Shown here: one piece after another, positions 5,760-7,600 of the stretch
Layout of the letters: every line of letters starts with the position of its first letter
How positions within the stretch are numbered: the first letter of the stretch is position 1
Source: CAYGKP01 sp964350605
GTDB lineage: Bacteria; Bacteroidota; Bacteroidia; Cytophagales; JAAEPT01
DNA: 7,600 nucleotides
Direction of reading: 5' to 3'
Assembly: GCA_964350605.1 (NCBI GenBank)
Contig: CAYGKP010000126.1
Coordinates: forward strand, 1 to 7,600
Notes under the pieces: generated by a model
Database searches by the model: none
What the model was told of the DNA's origin: nothing
Seen by the model: only the letters and a program-made list of their open reading frames with translations
Program-made: the position numbers and the translations under genes

Positions 5760-5776
5760 TGGCCACCCAATGGCCA
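5760..5776 (+). repeat. Inverted repeat just upstream of the clpC start
   Basis: TGGCCA-CCCAA-TGGCCA can form a six-pair stem with a five-base loop in the clpC leader, ending eight bases before the chosen ATG at 5785. The alternative in-frame ATG at 5770 lies inside it, straddling loop and second arm. It might affect translation initiation. Each arm is itself a palindrome, which makes chance occurrence more likely. Confidence 0.3.
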
Positions 5777-5784
5777 AGAATAAT

Positions 5785-7600
5785 ATGGAAGCACGTTTCT
5801 CCAATCGCGTAAAAGAAGTCATCTCCCTGAGCCGGGAGGAGGCACTTCGCCTGGGTCATGATTACATCGGTGCCGAGCACCTGCTCTTGGGCATGATCCG
5901 AGAAGGAGAAGGTGTGGCCATCGGTCTATTGAAAAAATTGGGTGTGTCCCTTGACGAGTTGAAAGACTCGCTCGAACAGGCCACCAAAAGCAGCTCGACG
6001 GGGAACGTGAAGAACCTCGCCTCGATCCCCCTGACGCGCCAAAGCGAGAAGGTGCTGAAAATCACCTATCTGGAGGCCAAAATCTTCAAGTCCGAATTGA
6101 TCGGGACCGAGCACCTGCTCCTCTCGATCTTGCGCGACGAAGACAACATCGCGACCCAAATCCTCGATCGGTACGATGTGAATTACGACGTAGTAAAAGA
6201 ACTCTTGGAATACCAACAACAACACCCCAGCAACTCGGGCGATACCGACGATGCGGACGACGACGACAAGTTGTACTCCGCTTCCTCGGGTTCGTCGAGC
6301 GCCGCCCGTGGCGAATCGTCGGCGGGCAAAGGCGAGAAATCGCGCACTCCGGTACTTGACAATTTCGGGCGCGACCTCACGCGGTTGGCCGAGGACGACA
6401 AGCTTGACCCCATTGTTGGGCGCGAGAAGGAGATCGAGCGCGTGGCGCAAATCCTCTCTCGCCGCAAAAAAAATAACCCGATTTTGATCGGCGAGCCAGG
6501 TGTTGGTAAAACAGCCATCGCCGAAGGTTTGGCCTTGCGCATCATCCAGAAGAAAGTCTCGCGCGTGCTGTTCGGCAAGCGGGTGATCACGTTGGATTTG
6601 GCGTCGCTTGTGGCCGGTACCAAATACCGCGGCCAGTTCGAGGAACGCATGAAAGCGGTGATGAACGAAATCGAGAAATCGCCGGAAGTCGTCCTGTTCA
6701 TCGATGAGATTCACACCATTGTAGGCGCGGGCGGTGCTTCGGGCTCGCTTGACGCTTCGAACATGTTCAAGCCAGCCTTGGCGCGGGGTGACATTCAATG
6801 CATCGGGGCCACCACGCTGGACGAGTACCGTCAGTACATTGAGAAGGATGGTGCCTTGGCGCGTCGTTTTCAACTGGTGATGATCGACCCGACCACCGCG
6901 GAAGAAACCGTGGAGATTCTCGGGAACATCAAAGACAAGTACGAGGAGCACCACCACGTGCAGTACACCGACGAGGCCATCGCAGCGTGTGTGCGCCTCT
7001 CGGATCGCTACATCTCCGACCGTTTCTTACCCGATAAAGCCATCGACGTCTTGGACGAGGCAGGAGCGCGCGTTCACATCAACAACATCCACGTGCCCGA
7101 GCACGTCGAGAAGTTGGAAGCCGAGATCGAAGAGGTCAAGGCCGAGAAGAACCGCGTGGTCAAGAGCCAGAAGTACGAGGAAGCTGCACAGCTTCGCGAC
7201 AAGGAGAAGCGGTTGCTTGAAAAACTCGACGCTGCGAAAGCCGCGTGGGAGGAAGAGACCCGCAAGAAGCGTTACAAGGTCGACGAGGATGCCATCGCCG
7301 ATGTGATCGCGATGATGACAGGCATTCCGGTCAAACGAATCGCGCAAAGCGAATCGACCAAGCTCTTGGGCATGGCCGAAGACCTGAAGGCGAAAGTCGT
7401 CGGACAAGATCAAGCCATCGGCAAATTGACCAAGGCAATCCAACGGACTCGAGTGGGTCTGAAGGACCCCAAGAAGCCAATCGGCTCGTTCATCTTCCTG
7501 GGCCCCACTGGGGTCGGTAAGACCGAACTGGCGAAAGTCTTGGCTACCTACCTGTTCGACAAGGAGGATGCCCTGATCCGCATGGACATGAGCGAGTACA
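5785..7600 (+). CDS. clpC: ATP-dependent Clp protease ATP-binding subunit ClpC (3' end outside window)
   Basis: ClpC is a Hsp100 AAA+ unfoldase that feeds substrates into the ClpP peptidase. About 605 residues are visible of a family length near 840. In order: the Clp_N repeat pair (about 3-145, with GAEHLLLGMI and GTEHLLLSIL); an acidic and serine-rich linker (about 150-186, with DTDDADDDD); AAA-1 with Walker A GEPGVGKT (236-243), pore loop GTKYRGQ (278-284), Walker B VVLFIDE (302-308) and arginine-finger region ALARRFQ (357-363); a ClpC-type middle coiled-coil with UVR-like KYEEAAQLRDKEK (463-475); then AAA-2 with Walker A GPTGVGKT (573-580). The window ends before the AAA-2 Walker B and any C-terminal ClpP-binding loop. 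ATG at 5785 is chosen because MEARFSNRVKEV matches the usual N-terminus of Bacteroidota ClpC; an in-frame ATG at 5770 would add five residues. No Shine-Dalgarno is seen. Confidence 0.96.
   Translation, partial: MEARFSNRVKEVISLSREEALRLGHDYIGAEHLLLGMIREGEGVAIGLLKKLGVSLDELKDSLEQATKSSSTGNVKNLASIPLTRQSEKVLKITYLEAKIFKSELIGTEHLLLSILRDEDNIATQILDRYDVNYDVVKELLEYQQQHPSNSGDTDDADDDDKLYSASSGSSSAARGESSAGKGEKSRTPVLDNFGRDLTRLAEDDKLDPIVGREKEIERVAQILSRRKKNNPILIGEPGVGKTAIAEGLALRIIQKKVSRVLFGKRVITLDLASLVAGTKYRGQFEERMKAVMNEIEKSPEVVLFIDEIHTIVGAGGASGSLDASNMFKPALARGDIQCIGATTLDEYRQYIEKDGALARRFQLVMIDPTTAEETVEILGNIKDKYEEHHHVQYTDEAIAACVRLSDRYISDRFLPDKAIDVLDEAGARVHINNIHVPEHVEKLEAEIEEVKAEKNRVVKSQKYEEAAQLRDKEKRLLEKLDAAKAAWEEETRKKRYKVDEDAIADVIAMMTGIPVKRIAQSESTKLLGMAEDLKAKVVGQDQAIGKLTKAIQRTRVGLKDPKKPIGSFIFLGPTGVGKTELAKVLATYLFDKEDALIRMDMSEY

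Noticed and set aside
5926..6957. Long open frame (343 codons) on the minus strand opposite clpC
   Set aside because: It is antisense to an unambiguous ClpC reading frame. Its translation is a mirror of GC-biased codons with no recognisable domain.
1..7600. Mobile element, CRISPR array, integration next to the tRNA, or a defence system
   Set aside because: No transposase or integrase, no regularly spaced repeats and no second copy of the tRNA 3' end is visible; the genes are mostly housekeeping types.

Overview
The window looks like an ordinary chromosomal segment of a moderately GC-rich member of the Bacteroidota, probably Cytophagales-like. Three things point there: the family content (a YciO-type Sua5/YrdC protein, a WbqC-family protein, a ClpC opening MEARFSNRVKEVI, and an mltG - thioesterase - yihY row); the absence of a clear Shine-Dalgarno sequence before any of the eight starts; and boxes resembling the Bacteroidota -7 element TAnnTTTG before several transcription units. 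The lineage is inferred; no 16S or marker gene is present.

Layout. Positions 49-133 (minus) hold a tRNA-Ser(UGA), with a possible promoter box and a terminator-like hairpin just upstream. Positions 233-1306 (minus) encode a putative zinc-ribbon metallopeptidase. It is divergent, across 130 bp, from 1437-1862 (plus), a small four-helix membrane protein with a conserved-looking GHAH motif. That gene meets the next block tail to tail, and the two stop codons share one CTAG palindrome. Positions 4318 down to 1859 (minus) form a compact probable operon: mltG (lytic transglycosylase), a YbgC-like hotdog thioesterase, and a YihY-family membrane protein with a TTG start overlapping the preceding stop.

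An 80-bp divergent gap separates mltG from a plus-strand pair, a YciO-like Sua5/YrdC protein (4399-5028) and a WbqC-family protein (5028-5642), joined by a TAGTG stop/start overlap. After a 142-bp spacer with two inverted repeats comes clpC, which runs off the right edge after about 605 codons, within the second ATPase domain.

Functionally the block mixes envelope work (MltG, YihY, the small membrane protein, possibly the thioesterase), RNA or nucleotide chemistry (tRNA-Ser, YciO-like protein) and proteolysis (ClpC, the putative peptidase). I see no defence island, CRISPR array, insertion sequence, prophage or evident new multi-gene system. The points most worth checking are small: the tRNA leader, the YciO active-site substitutions, the shared stop codons, the inverted repeats before clpC, and the unassigned small proteins.
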